A stretch of DNA of 59,795 bases from Acidobacteriota bacterium (GTDB lineage Bacteria > Actinomycetota > Acidimicrobiia > ATN3). Numbering within the stretch: the stretch's first letter is position 1; the number at the start of each line of letters is the position of its first letter. The position numbers and the translations under genes are program-made. Shown one piece after another: positions 26,742-34,974 of the stretch. A model generated the notes under the pieces. That model had not been told where the DNA came from. It did not search any database and saw only the letters and a list, made by a program, of their open reading frames with translations. The stretch is from the NCBI GenBank assembly GCA_003577105.1, contig QEUQ01000004.1, forward strand, positions 86,156-145,950. The letters are read 5' to 3'.

Positions 26742-27209
26742 GTGACGATGAAGATCTCGACCAAGGGCGATTACGCGACGAGGGCCATGGTCGATCTCGC
26801 TATTCATCAGTTGGAGGGGCCGGCCTCGGTTCGCGATATCGCCGAACGGTCGGGCTTGCCTCAGGCATATCTCGAGCAAATCATGCTCGGCCTGAAATCT
26901 TCAGGCCTCGTCACTTCGCGTCGCGGGGTTCAGGGTGGCTACCTGCTTGCCCGCGATCCGAGCCTCATCACCCTCGATGAGATAGTCGAGGCAACCGAGG
27001 GACGGGTTGCTCCCTTGGGATGTGCCGAAACCGAGCCGGATCACTCCTGCACCGAGGAGGGGAGCTGCGCTCTCCAGCTCGTCTGGGTTCGAGTCCGCGG
27101 CGCCGTCTCCGACATTTTGAAGAGCGTTACTCTGGCAGACGTCGCAGGTCAGACATTGGACTTCCAGAAGCTTTCGGTTACTCCGAAACGCCAACGAGTA
27201 CCGGGATAA
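26742..27209 (+). CDS. Rrf2-family regulator with three clustered cysteines
   Basis: 155 residues. The winged-helix N-terminus (KISTKGDYATRAMVDLA, VRDIAERSGLPQAYLEQI, RGVQGGYLLAR) is diagnostic for Rrf2/IscR/CymR proteins. C94, C103 and C109 lie in the loop where IscR and NsrR hold an iron-sulfur cluster, although the spacing (x8, x5) differs from IscR. It is divergent from the cysH-sat-sir operon, whose two reductases need Fe-S clusters, so it probably senses Fe-S status or a sulfur metabolite. GTG 26742 is favoured by a GGTGGA site 7 nt upstream; ATG 26748 is possible. Its last 32 bases overlap the convergent gene. Confidence 0.9.
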   Translation: MTMKISTKGDYATRAMVDLAIHQLEGPASVRDIAERSGLPQAYLEQIMLGLKSSGLVTSRRGVQGGYLLARDPSLITLDEIVEATEGRVAPLGCAETEPDHSCTEEGSCALQLVWVRVRGAVSDILKSVTLADVAGQTLDFQKLSVTPKRQRVPG

Positions 27210-27933
27210 CCTCGGCGGGAGACTTCCCTTCGGCCGCAAGATCGACCAGCACCACCGACGGCTCTTGCTGAATAAGCGCAAGGTCGCGCACTGGTCCTCG
27301 AACAATCAACCCCTCAACCACTGAGCCGGCGCGAAGCCGGTCGAGTGAGACTTGTGCGCGTTCCTTTTCGGAGGTGAACCAATCGGCTGCATGCGTGGGC
27401 GACGGACTCGCCGCGAGCTGCTCATCAGCACCTCTGAACTGTGCTTCATAGACATTTAGCTGATTGGAGATCCACTTTCCGATCTCGCCCTCAGTGATGA
27501 TCTCGCCGTCGTCGCGGTTCACGCCCGCTATTACCCCCTCAATTGCCACCCCTTTTGGAATTGTGAATTCCGCCAACTCGGGCGCGGTCAGCCGCTTCGA
27601 GAAGGAGACAACGCCAACACGCTCTCCGCCAACTGCAGCAGCGTCGTCGAGAGCACGGCGACGCACGGCGATATACGGGTCGAGGTCCTGGCCGGGAGCT
27701 GGACCGACGACATCGACATCAAGGACGTCGCCTGGTCCCGGATCTCGCATGATCAGGAATGTCCCAATGCTCATGAGGAGAATCACGGCGAGGAAGATTG
27801 AAATCTCGACAACATGCCGACGAATCCAGCCTCCGATAGCGCCCGACGCGTCGAGTGGCACGGCATGTGTGGAGAGGTCACCCTCGTCGGCCAGATCTAC
27901 CTCTGGATCAGGGACCTCAACTCTTCTGGTCAT
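27178..27933 (-). CDS. single-pass membrane protein of unknown function
   Basis: A 251-residue protein with an acidic cytoplasmic tail (about 1-30), one membrane helix (about 42-62, VEISIFLAVILLMSIGTFLI) and an extracytoplasmic domain of about 185 residues with no cysteine and no recognised family. The exposed part has an alternating strand/helix pattern. Its ATG overlaps the rluD stop as ATGA, so it is the last gene of a run with lspA and rluD and likely translated with them. The 3' end overlaps the convergent Rrf2 gene by 32 bases. Real by coupling and topology; function unknown. Confidence 0.75.
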   Translation of the reverse strand: MTRRVEVPDPEVDLADEGDLSTHAVPLDASGAIGGWIRRHVVEISIFLAVILLMSIGTFLIMRDPGPGDVLDVDVVGPAPGQDLDPYIAVRRRALDDAAAVGGERVGVVSFSKRLTAPELAEFTIPKGVAIEGVIAGVNRDDGEIITEGEIGKWISNQLNVYEAQFRGADEQLAASPSPTHAADWFTSEKERAQVSLDRLRAGSVVEGLIVRGPVRDLALIQQEPSVVLVDLAAEGKSPAEVIPVLVGVSE

Positions 27934-28847
27934 CTTTCGTCTCCGGGCTCACCAAGTACAGCCAAGACACCCTCTAGGTCCGGGGGCAACGGCTCGGCGA
28001 TCTCTATACGTTCACCTGTCACCGGATGGTTGAAGGCTATCCGCGCCGAGTGAAGAAGCGGGCGATGCAAACCAAGCTTCTTTGACGCCCTCCCACCTCC
28101 GTATGTGTCGTCTCCGGCAATCGGATGACCGATTGCGGCCATGTGCACCCTGATTTGGTGGGTTCTCCCGGTCTCGAGCGCGACCTCGACCAGCGAGTAC
28201 CCGCCGGCGTAGTGAGCCGTAGCCCTGTAATGCGTGATCGCATGCCGGCCACCTTCAAGGACTGCCATGCGCTTCCGTCGCCGCGGATCCCTTCCGATCG
28301 GAGCATCGATCTTGCCAGTGGGAGGTTGGACGTCGCCTAGCACTAGCGCGACGTAATTCCGCTCCACCTCGTGAGCAGAAATCTGCTCAACGAGCGCCTC
28401 GTAGGCACGTTTCGACAACGCGACGAGCATGAGTCCAGATGTTCCCGCGTCTAGACGATGGACAATTCCTGGGCGTGTCGCCTCGCCGACATCTCGGATC
28501 CCGGGCCAACGCTCAATCAAGCCATTGGCAAGTGTGGACTCCCTGCGACCGGCTCCCGGGTGGACAGCGAGGCCTGCGGGTTTGACGATCACTGCGACAT
28601 CTGAGTCCTCGAATCGGACGTCGAAGTCGACTGGCTGCCCCTTGATCGCCGCCTGATCCTCCTCGGCCAGCTCGACTTCAACTCGCTGCCCCGTCTGCAA
28701 GCGAGTGCTATTGGACAATTCGCGGCCATCTACCAGCGCTTGAAGCGAAGCCGCCACCGACCGCGATACACCGAGCTGGCTCGCGATGGCCTTGTCGAGG
28801 CGCTCACCGGCCTCCTCGTCATCAACGACGAAACTGCGCCGGGTCAT
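27930..28847 (-). CDS. rluD: RluA-family 23S rRNA pseudouridine synthase (RluD-like)
   Basis: 305 residues: an N-terminal S4 RNA-binding domain (GERLDKAIASQLGVSRS) and a catalytic domain with HRLDAGTSGLMLVA, whose aspartate is the nucleophile, plus the late motifs ETGRTHQIRVHMA and GHPIAGDDTYGG. The S4 fusion and length fit RluD, which modifies helix 69 of 23S rRNA, though exact target sites are not certain in Actinomycetota. It overlaps lspA upstream and the unknown membrane gene downstream by 4 nt each. The lspA-rluD pair is a common bacterial arrangement. Confidence 0.93.
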   Translation of the reverse strand: MTRRSFVVDDEEAGERLDKAIASQLGVSRSVAASLQALVDGRELSNSTRLQTGQRVEVELAEEDQAAIKGQPVDFDVRFEDSDVAVIVKPAGLAVHPGAGRRESTLANGLIERWPGIRDVGEATRPGIVHRLDAGTSGLMLVALSKRAYEALVEQISAHEVERNYVALVLGDVQPPTGKIDAPIGRDPRRRKRMAVLEGGRHAITHYRATAHYAGGYSLVEVALETGRTHQIRVHMAAIGHPIAGDDTYGGGRASKKLGLHRPLLHSARIAFNHPVTGERIEIAEPLPPDLEGVLAVLGEPGDER

Positions 28848-29356
28848 GGTCCAGCTTCCGTCTCGGTTACGGGGACGGGATCTGTCCGCTCGACCGGGCG
28901 CCTCCAGATGATCAGAGCCACGAGAAACGAACCAACGACGATCCCGATGTCAGCAACGTTGAAAGATGGCCACCACCGAAAACGAATGAAATCTGTGACG
29001 AAGCCGCCATCTGCGAAGATCCGGTCGATCGCATTTCCAAGCGCTCCGCCGAGGAGTATCCCCAGGGCGAGTGCGGTGGAGCGCCTCTCGATGCGGCCCA
29101 TCGTGGCCAGCACACCGATGACCAAGACGCTCACTGCGGCGAGAAAGACGACTCTGCCGCCAGAAAACAAACCAAACGCACCGCCCGAATTCTCGCTGAG
29201 CTGCAGATCTAGCCATCCCGGCATGACGGCGATACCGCCAGAAGCAAGTGACGAGCGTGCAATTGCCTTGGTGATTTGATCTAGGCCCGCCACTGTCACC
29301 GCGGCAGCGAGGAGGGTGACCTTGATCAGTACCTTCGCTCTTCCTTCTGCTGACAT
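28844..29356 (-). CDS. lspA: lipoprotein signal peptidase (signal peptidase II)
   Basis: 170 residues with four membrane helices. The catalytic aspartates lie in FVTDFIRF and FNVADIGI, and the N-terminal helix carries the conserved aspartate of LDQITK. The enzyme removes signal peptides from prolipoproteins after lipidation. It overlaps rluD by 4 nt downstream. Its start overlaps the end of the DksA-like gene by 31 nt; a shorter start would cut into the first helix, so the ATG at 29356 is kept. The C-terminal ~17 residues are a soluble Pro/Glu tail. Confidence 0.95.
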   Translation of the reverse strand: MSAEGRAKVLIKVTLLAAAVTVAGLDQITKAIARSSLASGGIAVMPGWLDLQLSENSGGAFGLFSGGRVVFLAAVSVLVIGVLATMGRIERRSTALALGILLGGALGNAIDRIFADGGFVTDFIRFRWWPSFNVADIGIVVGSFLVALIIWRRPVERTDPVPVTETEAGP

Positions 29357-30072
29357 GTTATGCAGAGCTCCGCGTACGGGAGTGCTTCAAGTCTCGCCTT
29401 GGCGATCTTGTCGCCACATCGCCCACAGTAACCGTAAGTACCCTTCTTGACTCGCTCGAGCGCCGAATCGACCTTGTCGAGAAGTTCGAGAGCGTTCGCA
29501 GACAGAGAGAGGTCCTTCTCCTGCTCCATCGTCACGGTCGCGCCCTCCCCCGACTCTTCACTGAAGGAGTCGTCGGTGTCATCGCGATCTTCGGCAAGTA
29601 GACGTCTCTCCTCTTCGAGCTCCTCGAACTGTGCACTCAGTACAGCTCGCTCCTCCTCCAGCCTCTGCTTGAGCCGAGCCAAAGTCCGCTGGTCCACAGC
29701 GGGCGGACGCTTCTTGGCCGAGGCCGCTGTGGTCTTCTTGGGAGCTGCCGCAGCCTTCTTGGCGGTCACTTTCTTTGGCGTGCCCGGCTTCGGGGCTGCG
29801 GGGGGTTTCCTTGCCGCCGGTTTCTTGGCGGGAGCCGGTTTCTTGGCGGGAGCCTCCTTCTTGGCTGCCGCAGCTTTCTTGGCACCTGTTGCAGCCTTCT
29901 TTGCTCCCGGCTTCTGAGCAGCGGCGCTCTTGGCGGCTGGTTTGTTAGTTGCCGCAGCCTTCTTGGCGGGAGCTGGCTTCTTGGCTGCCGCAGCCTTCTT
30001 GGCAGCGGGTTTCGAAGACGCCGGCTTCTTTGGCCTGCTCGCCCCGCCGGAATTGGGTTTCTTTGCTGCCAC
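29326..30072 (-). CDS. DksA/TraR zinc-finger protein with histone-H1-like Lys/Ala/Pro tail
   Basis: About 248 residues in two parts. Residues 1-125 are almost only Lys, Ala and Pro in repeats such as AAKKPAPAKKA, like histone H1 and the tails of some actinobacterial nucleoid proteins. Residues 126-248 form a DksA/TraR module: a coiled coil, an acidic turn (DRDDTDDSFSEESGEG) and a C4 zinc finger CGRC...CITC (about C216, C219, C237, C240). DksA-type proteins enter the secondary channel of RNA polymerase; the tail should bind DNA or polyanions. The GTG at 30072 has a GAAGG site 9 nt upstream; TTG 30081 is an alternative. It lies just upstream of lspA, overlapping it by 31 nt. Confidence 0.85.
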   Translation of the reverse strand: MAAKKPNSGGASRPKKPASSKPAAKKAAAAKKPAPAKKAAATNKPAAKSAAAQKPGAKKAATGAKKAAAAKKEAPAKKPAPAKKPAARKPPAAPKPGTPKKVTAKKAAAAPKKTTAASAKKRPPAVDQRTLARLKQRLEEERAVLSAQFEELEEERRLLAEDRDDTDDSFSEESGEGATVTMEQEKDLSLSANALELLDKVDSALERVKKGTYGYCGRCGDKIAKARLEALPYAELCITCQQKEERRY

Positions 30073-30133
30073 CTGCTTCAACCTTCAAGCGTGTGTTACT
30101 GCCCTAATGAGGCCGAGACACTAGCACGGCAAG

Positions 30134-30517
30134 CTACCGCCGCCGACGCTTGTCACCGATCAGCACCCCGATCCGACGCTCTACCGTATCCATGTCATGC
30201 CCTTTGATCAGGACCTTCTTTTGGCGAGATGTCTCCCCCGACTTGAGAATCACATCACTCTTCTTCAGGTCAAAAGCATCAGCGAGAAAGGCGATCACCG
30301 CTTCATTTGCGCGGCCTCTCTCAGGTATCGCGGCCACCCTCAACTTGAGCGCATCCCCATGCCTTCCCGCTACCTGGGTGTCCCCCGCCCCCGGAGAAAC
30401 GTGCAGTTGCAGCAGTACGCCATCGGCCGTCTCTTCAACTAGGTCTTCATAGCCTGGCAAGGGCGCACTCCTTAGGACGCGAAGGCGTGATGCTAACAAG
30501 TCAAGTAAAGGACTCAC
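30134..30517 (-). CDS. YggU/DUF167 family protein
   Basis: 127 residues. The core LQLHVSPGAGDTQVAGRHG ... LKLRVAAIPERGRANEAVI ... KSGETSRQKKVLIKG is the DUF167 (YggU) fold, a small alpha/beta protein of unknown biochemical role that is often found near yggT/sepF. About 30 residues precede the domain and the C-terminus is very basic (DKRRRR). Start is GTG at 30517. It is divergent from ileS across about 75 bases. Confidence 0.88.
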   Translation of the reverse strand: MSPLLDLLASRLRVLRSAPLPGYEDLVEETADGVLLQLHVSPGAGDTQVAGRHGDALKLRVAAIPERGRANEAVIAFLADAFDLKKSDVILKSGETSRQKKVLIKGHDMDTVERRIGVLIGDKRRRR

Positions 30518-30592
30518 TGCAATTCAGGTGAGTGTTGTAGCCTCGCGAACTCCTCGTCAATGCAATCCGCCCCCAACTTCAGGAAGGAAACA

Positions 30593-33500
30593 TTGTTCAA
30601 GCAGGTCGAACCCGGGGTCTCATTCCCTGAAATCGAGAGCGAGATACTCGATTCCTGGAGTTCCGAGCAGGTATTTGAGAAGAGCCTCGAGCTGCGGGCG
30701 GACTCGCCGCGCTTTACCTTTTATGAAGGACCTCCCACTGCCAACAACAAACCCGGACTGCATCACGTCTGGGCACGCGTCTTCAAAGATGTCTTTTGCC
30801 GCTACAAGACGATGCGCGGCTTCAGCGTCCCTCGAAAAGGTGGATGGGATTGCCACGGCCTTCCCGTGGAAGTCGAAGTCGAAAAGTCGCTCGGAATCAC
30901 ATCCAAGCAGGAGATTGAGGAATTTGGCGTCGAGGAGTTCAATCGACGCTGCAGAGAGTCGGTCCGGCAATATGTGGTCGATTGGGAACGACTCACTGAG
31001 CGAATCGGCTTCTGGCTCGACACAGACAACGCCTACTGGACGATGTCCGACGAATACGTCGAATCCGTCTGGTGGCAGCTCGGGCAGATGTGGGATGCCG
31101 GCCTCCTATATGAAGACTTCAAGGTTGTCCCGTATTGCCCGAGATGCGGTACTGCCCTGAGCTCTGCCGAGGTCGCACAGGGCTACCAGGAGGTCGAGGA
31201 CCTATCGGCTTTCGTCAAGTTCCCTCTCGCCGCCGAGCCCGAGGTTTCCTTGATCGTATGGACCACAACTCCATGGACCCTCGTCTCAAATGTGGGAGTT
31301 GCCGTTCACCCCGACGAGACCTACCTAAAGGCGAGAGTCGACGGAGAGACTTACATCGTCGCCAAGGCCCTCGCTGAATCAGTACTGGGCGAAGACTTCG
31401 AAGCGCTCGATGAATTTCGGGGCGCGGACTTATCCGGAACCTACCTCAGACCGTTTGACTATCTGCCCAGTGAGAAGCCGCCGGCGTACTCGATAGTGCA
31501 CGCGAATTTCGTGACCATGGATGAAGGCACGGGACTCGTCCACTTGGCGCCTGCCTTCGGCGAAATCGACCGTGAAGTCGGGCGCGAATACGAGCTACCG
31601 TCGCCGAATCCCGTCGACGCTGAGGGCCGGTTCTCTCTTGGCCCGCACGCGGGCACCTTCGTCAGAGACGCCAACGAGGCGCTTGTCGCCGAACTCGAGA
31701 GTGCAGGGCGCCTTTTCAAGGCGCAGCGATATAGGCACTCCTATCCGCACTGCTGGCGCTGCGCGACTCCTCTCATCTATTGGGCCAAGTCGTCCTGGTA
31801 CATCAGAACCACAAGCCGCAAGGACCGCATGCTCGAGGAGAACCGCCAAATCGGATGGCACCCGCCGCATATCCGTGACGGCAGGTTCGGAGATTGGTTG
31901 GAGAACAACATCGACTGGTCCCTAAGCAGGGATCGCTACTGGGGCACGCCGCTGCCGATATGGCAATGCGCAAACGGCCACGCGACCTTTGTCAGGTCAC
32001 GCTCGGAGCTCTCGGAGCTTTCTGGACAAGACTGCTCAGCAATAGACCCGCATCGCCCCTACATAGACAAGGTCGAGATCTCATGCCCCGATTGCGACGG
32101 GGCCGCGTCCCGGGTCAGACCTGTCATCGACGCTTGGTTCGACTCAGGCTCGATGCCGGCCGCGCAGTGGGGCTACCCGGCCGTGGAATCTTCGGCAACG
32201 AACTTTGATGCTGCATTCCCCGCCGACTTCATTTGCGAGGCGATTGACCAGACGAGAGGGTGGTTCTACTCGCTCCTGGCAGTCTCAACCTTGGTCTTCG
32301 ATTCGGCCTCGTACCGCAATGTGTTGTGTCTGGGGCACATAGTTGATGCCGAGGGCAAGAAGATGTCCAAGAGCCTCGGTAACATCATCGACCCGTGGAC
32401 AATCCTCGACAGTCGCGGGGCAGATCCTCTTCGATGGTTCTTCTTCTCATCTGGATCGCCTTGGACTCCGAGTCGCGTCTCCACCGATGCGATCGACAAG
32501 TCCACGAGCAACTTCTTGCTGACGCTCTGGAATACCTACTCGTTCTTCGTCACGTACGCGCTTGCAGACGGATGGGAACCCGGGCAGTCCCAGCAAGTTG
32601 AAGACCGTCCATCGCTCGACGAGTGGATTCTCGCCAGACTGACCGCGACTCAGATAGCCGTATCTGACGCGATGGACGCATTTGATGCTCTCAACGCGAC
32701 CAAAGCCCTATCGTCTTTCGTTGGCGATCTTTCCAACTGGTACGTAAGGCGGAGCCGGCGGCGCTTCTGGTCTGCGCGGTCTCAGGAACCGGGTGACTCG
32801 CAGTCGAAAGAGTCTGCCTACCAGACGCTGCATCGCTGCCTGGTCGTGACAGCGCAGCTCCTGGCGCCTTATTGTCCGTTCGTTGCTGACGCGATCTGGC
32901 AGAACATCGCAGGGCCAGAGAGCGTCCATCTCTCGGACTGGCCAGATCCCGATCACCATCTCCGCAGACCCGCCCTAGAGACCGGAGTTGAAGTCGCTCG
33001 GAAAATCGTCGGGCTGGGCCGGGCAGCGCGAACGGAATCGAAAGTGCGAACACGCCAGCCACTCACAAGGGCCATCGTTGTTGCCCCCGAAGATGACCGC
33101 TCACACTTAGCTGACGAGCTGACGGCGACAATCATCGAAGAGCTCAACGTGGACCGGATCGAGTTCGCTACTTCGACGGCGCAACTCGTCGATGTTGAGG
33201 TGAAGCCGGACTTTCGTGCCCTCGGTCCTCGGCTCGGCAAGAAGGTTCAAGCACTCGCAGGAGTCCTGGCCAAATCAGACTCCCAATCACTCGCCGCTCA
33301 AGTTGAAGCCGGGCATCATGTGGTGGTCGAGGTCGAAGGTGAGACCGTCTCGCTTTCTCCCGAGGAACTCGAAGTCAGACGGGCCCCTAGAGAGGGGTTT
33401 GCAGTCGTCAGCGAGCAGGACTACTGCGTCGCGCTCGATCTGGAAATCGACGCCAACCTGAGAATGCGCGGTACGGAAAGAGAGCTGACACACGCAGTTC

Positions 33501-33730
33501 AAGGATTGCGCAAGTCTGCGGGGCTAGACGTCTCAGACCGGGTCCGCCTTTGGCTCAATGCGCCCGCTGGAAGCGAGGCCGAAAAGGTAATCGAGCAAGG
33601 CGCCGAAGAGATTGCTTCAGAGTTACTCGCTGTTGACCTTCAAGTAGGAGGTCCGCCCCCTGAATCGGTTCGCGATACCTTCGAGATCAACGGCGAGGTC
33701 ATTGAAGCTGGGTTGGTGAGAGCCGACTAG
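30593..33730 (+). CDS. ileS: isoleucyl-tRNA synthetase, type 2, with swapped GLHH motif
   Basis: About 1045 residues. It charges tRNA-Ile with isoleucine and has an editing domain. Domains: class I catalytic core, CP1 editing domain, KMSKS loop (EGKKMSKSLGN), anticodon-binding region and a C-terminal type 2 extension ending EVIEAGLV. At the HIGH position the sequence is GLHH (30755-30766), aligned by PPTANNKP before and RVFKD after. The first and third residues of HxGH are thus exchanged, as reported for mupirocin hyper-resistant type 2 enzymes. The TTG at 30593 follows AGGAAGGA at ideal spacing and is preferred to ATG 30560. No T-box leader is visible. Its stop overlaps the divIVA stop in one CTAG. 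Confidence 0.95.
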   Translation: MFKQVEPGVSFPEIESEILDSWSSEQVFEKSLELRADSPRFTFYEGPPTANNKPGLHHVWARVFKDVFCRYKTMRGFSVPRKGGWDCHGLPVEVEVEKSLGITSKQEIEEFGVEEFNRRCRESVRQYVVDWERLTERIGFWLDTDNAYWTMSDEYVESVWWQLGQMWDAGLLYEDFKVVPYCPRCGTALSSAEVAQGYQEVEDLSAFVKFPLAAEPEVSLIVWTTTPWTLVSNVGVAVHPDETYLKARVDGETYIVAKALAESVLGEDFEALDEFRGADLSGTYLRPFDYLPSEKPPAYSIVHANFVTMDEGTGLVHLAPAFGEIDREVGREYELPSPNPVDAEGRFSLGPHAGTFVRDANEALVAELESAGRLFKAQRYRHSYPHCWRCATPLIYWAKSSWYIRTTSRKDRMLEENRQIGWHPPHIRDGRFGDWLENNIDWSLSRDRYWGTPLPIWQCANGHATFVRSRSELSELSGQDCSAIDPHRPYIDKVEISCPDCDGAASRVRPVIDAWFDSGSMPAAQWGYPAVESSATNFDAAFPADFICEAIDQTRGWFYSLLAVSTLVFDSASYRNVLCLGHIVDAEGKKMSKSLGNIIDPWTILDSRGADPLRWFFFSSGSPWTPSRVSTDAIDKSTSNFLLTLWNTYSFFVTYALADGWEPGQSQQVEDRPSLDEWILARLTATQIAVSDAMDAFDALNATKALSSFVGDLSNWYVRRSRRRFWSARSQEPGDSQSKESAYQTLHRCLVVTAQLLAPYCPFVADAIWQNIAGPESVHLSDWPDPDHHLRRPALETGVEVARKIVGLGRAARTESKVRTRQPLTRAIVVAPEDDRSHLADELTATIIEELNVDRIEFATSTAQLVDVEVKPDFRALGPRLGKKVQALAGVLAKSDSQSLAAQVEAGHHVVVEVEGETVSLSPEELEVRRAPREGFAVVSEQDYCVALDLEIDANLRMRGTERELTHAVQGLRKSAGLDVSDRVRLWLNAPAGSEAEKVIEQGAEEIASELLAVDLQVGGPPPESVRDTFEINGEVIEAGLVRAD

Positions 33731-34578
33731 TCGGGCGCCGTCGCGGGGCGTGATGCCGGCGCTACTCCCGGGGCTGGAACAGGTGGCGGTGGCGCGCTTC
33801 GCTCTTCGCCTTCAGGCGCCGCGTGGCGGCCAGGTGTTGGTGGTGGCGGAGCTGTGCGCTGGGCGTCCGCTCCCGCAGGGCGAGGCGGCATCATGCGGGG
33901 CTCCTCTGGCGGAGCCGTAACTCCCGAATCGTCGGCTGTAACTGGCCCTGTAGCAGGAATAGCGTCCGGCGTCGCGGGGCGCGGCGCTGGCGGCGGTGCC
34001 GGCTCGGCCGCTCGCGGCTCAGGAGCCAAAGAAGCCGGTCTCTGCGCGGGCTTGACTGGGGCTTCGGCTCCACCCGGGAGGTCCGGCAGCTGCTCTGCAA
34101 GACGCCCCGTCTTGTGCAGCACATCGGCGTGTTCGCTGATCATCTGCTGTAGCGCCTGCCTGAAGTCTGCATGGAAGCGCTTGAGTGCCTCTATGTCCGC
34201 CTCGAACGCCTGGCGCTGGCGATGCATTCGCCCTTCCAGCTCGTTGGCTCTTGCTGTCGCCTGGGACTCAAGATCCCGGGCCTGGGCTTCCGCCGTGGCA
34301 ATCATTTCGCGCGCATGAGCCTGGGCTTCAGCGACTGCTTCGTCACTCGCTCGCTGGGCCACCAAGAGCGTCCGACGCATCATTTCCTCGGTCTCAGTTG
34401 CTTCCTGACTCTGGTTCTCCAGCTCACCAATACGGGCTCTCGCTTGGCGAAGCTGGTCCTCGAGACCACGAAGCGTGGCTGCAACGTTGTCGAGAAACCG
34501 GTCAACTTGATCCGGTTCATAGCCCTTCTTCGCAGTCGCGAAAGTTACGTTCTCGACATCACTGGCGGATATGTCCAT
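33727..34578 (-). CDS. divIVA: DivIVA (Wag31-like) polar growth protein
   Basis: 283 residues. The N-terminal lipid-binding domain (MDISASDVENVTFATAKKGY, then DQVDRFLDNV) is followed by a long coiled coil (about 35-165) and a Pro/Ala-rich disordered tail of about 115 residues. DivIVA binds curved membrane at poles and septum and recruits the wall-synthesis machinery in Actinomycetota. ATG 34578 with GGGAG 8 nt upstream is preferred over the TTG at 34593. It is transcribed in the same direction as yggT, sepF and ftsZ, 112 nt downstream of yggT. The proline-rich tail is longer than usual. Confidence 0.93.
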   Translation of the reverse strand: MDISASDVENVTFATAKKGYEPDQVDRFLDNVAATLRGLEDQLRQARARIGELENQSQEATETEEMMRRTLLVAQRASDEAVAEAQAHAREMIATAEAQARDLESQATARANELEGRMHRQRQAFEADIEALKRFHADFRQALQQMISEHADVLHKTGRLAEQLPDLPGGAEAPVKPAQRPASLAPEPRAAEPAPPPAPRPATPDAIPATGPVTADDSGVTAPPEEPRMMPPRPAGADAQRTAPPPPTPGRHAAPEGEERSAPPPPVPAPGVAPASRPATAPD

Positions 34579-34690
34579 GTGAATGGCTCCCAATACAAGA
34601 AGAGAGGCCTCCGCGCCGCCACCAAGAATATCCCGACCGGACGGCTGCTCGTTGGATTAGTCGGCGCGCGTAACCGCGAACGTCAGGGGC

Positions 34691-34972
34691 TCAGTACAGC
34701 CTGTAGCAATTGAGTATTCCGGGAATAATCGACCCGAAGAGCATGACGTAAAGAATCACGACGTAGTCGATTGTCACGCTGCCCATCGCAGCCGGCTTGA
34801 GGACCTTTCTTACTGGCACGACAATCGGATCCGTCAGCTTCGATGCGATGGTCACGCCACGGCGAAAGGGAGACTCGTCATCGGGCGGAAACCAGCTGAA
34901 GAAGATCACGGCTATGAAGACGAACGAATAGGTAAGGCTCGCCGTGCAGAGGGCGCGCTGTGCAATGGCCAT
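34691..34972 (-). CDS. yggT: YggT-family membrane protein
   Basis: 93 residues with two membrane helices (about 10-28 and 67-90) separated by the conserved YggT segment ending KLTDPIVVPVRKVLKP. Proteins of this family are encoded beside sepF in many bacteria and cyanobacteria and affect nucleoid or division-ring placement; biochemical function is unknown. The gene starts two bases after the sepF stop, so it is in the same transcript. Confidence 0.92.
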   Translation of the reverse strand: MAIAQRALCTASLTYSFVFIAVIFFSWFPPDDESPFRRGVTIASKLTDPIVVPVRKVLKPAAMGSVTIDYVVILYVMLFGSIIPGILNCYRLY

Positions 34973-34974
34973 TG

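Noticed and set aside
30518-30592. T-box riboswitch before ileS
   Set aside because: Only about 75 bases separate the divergent genes, and no T-box consensus or specifier stem is visible.
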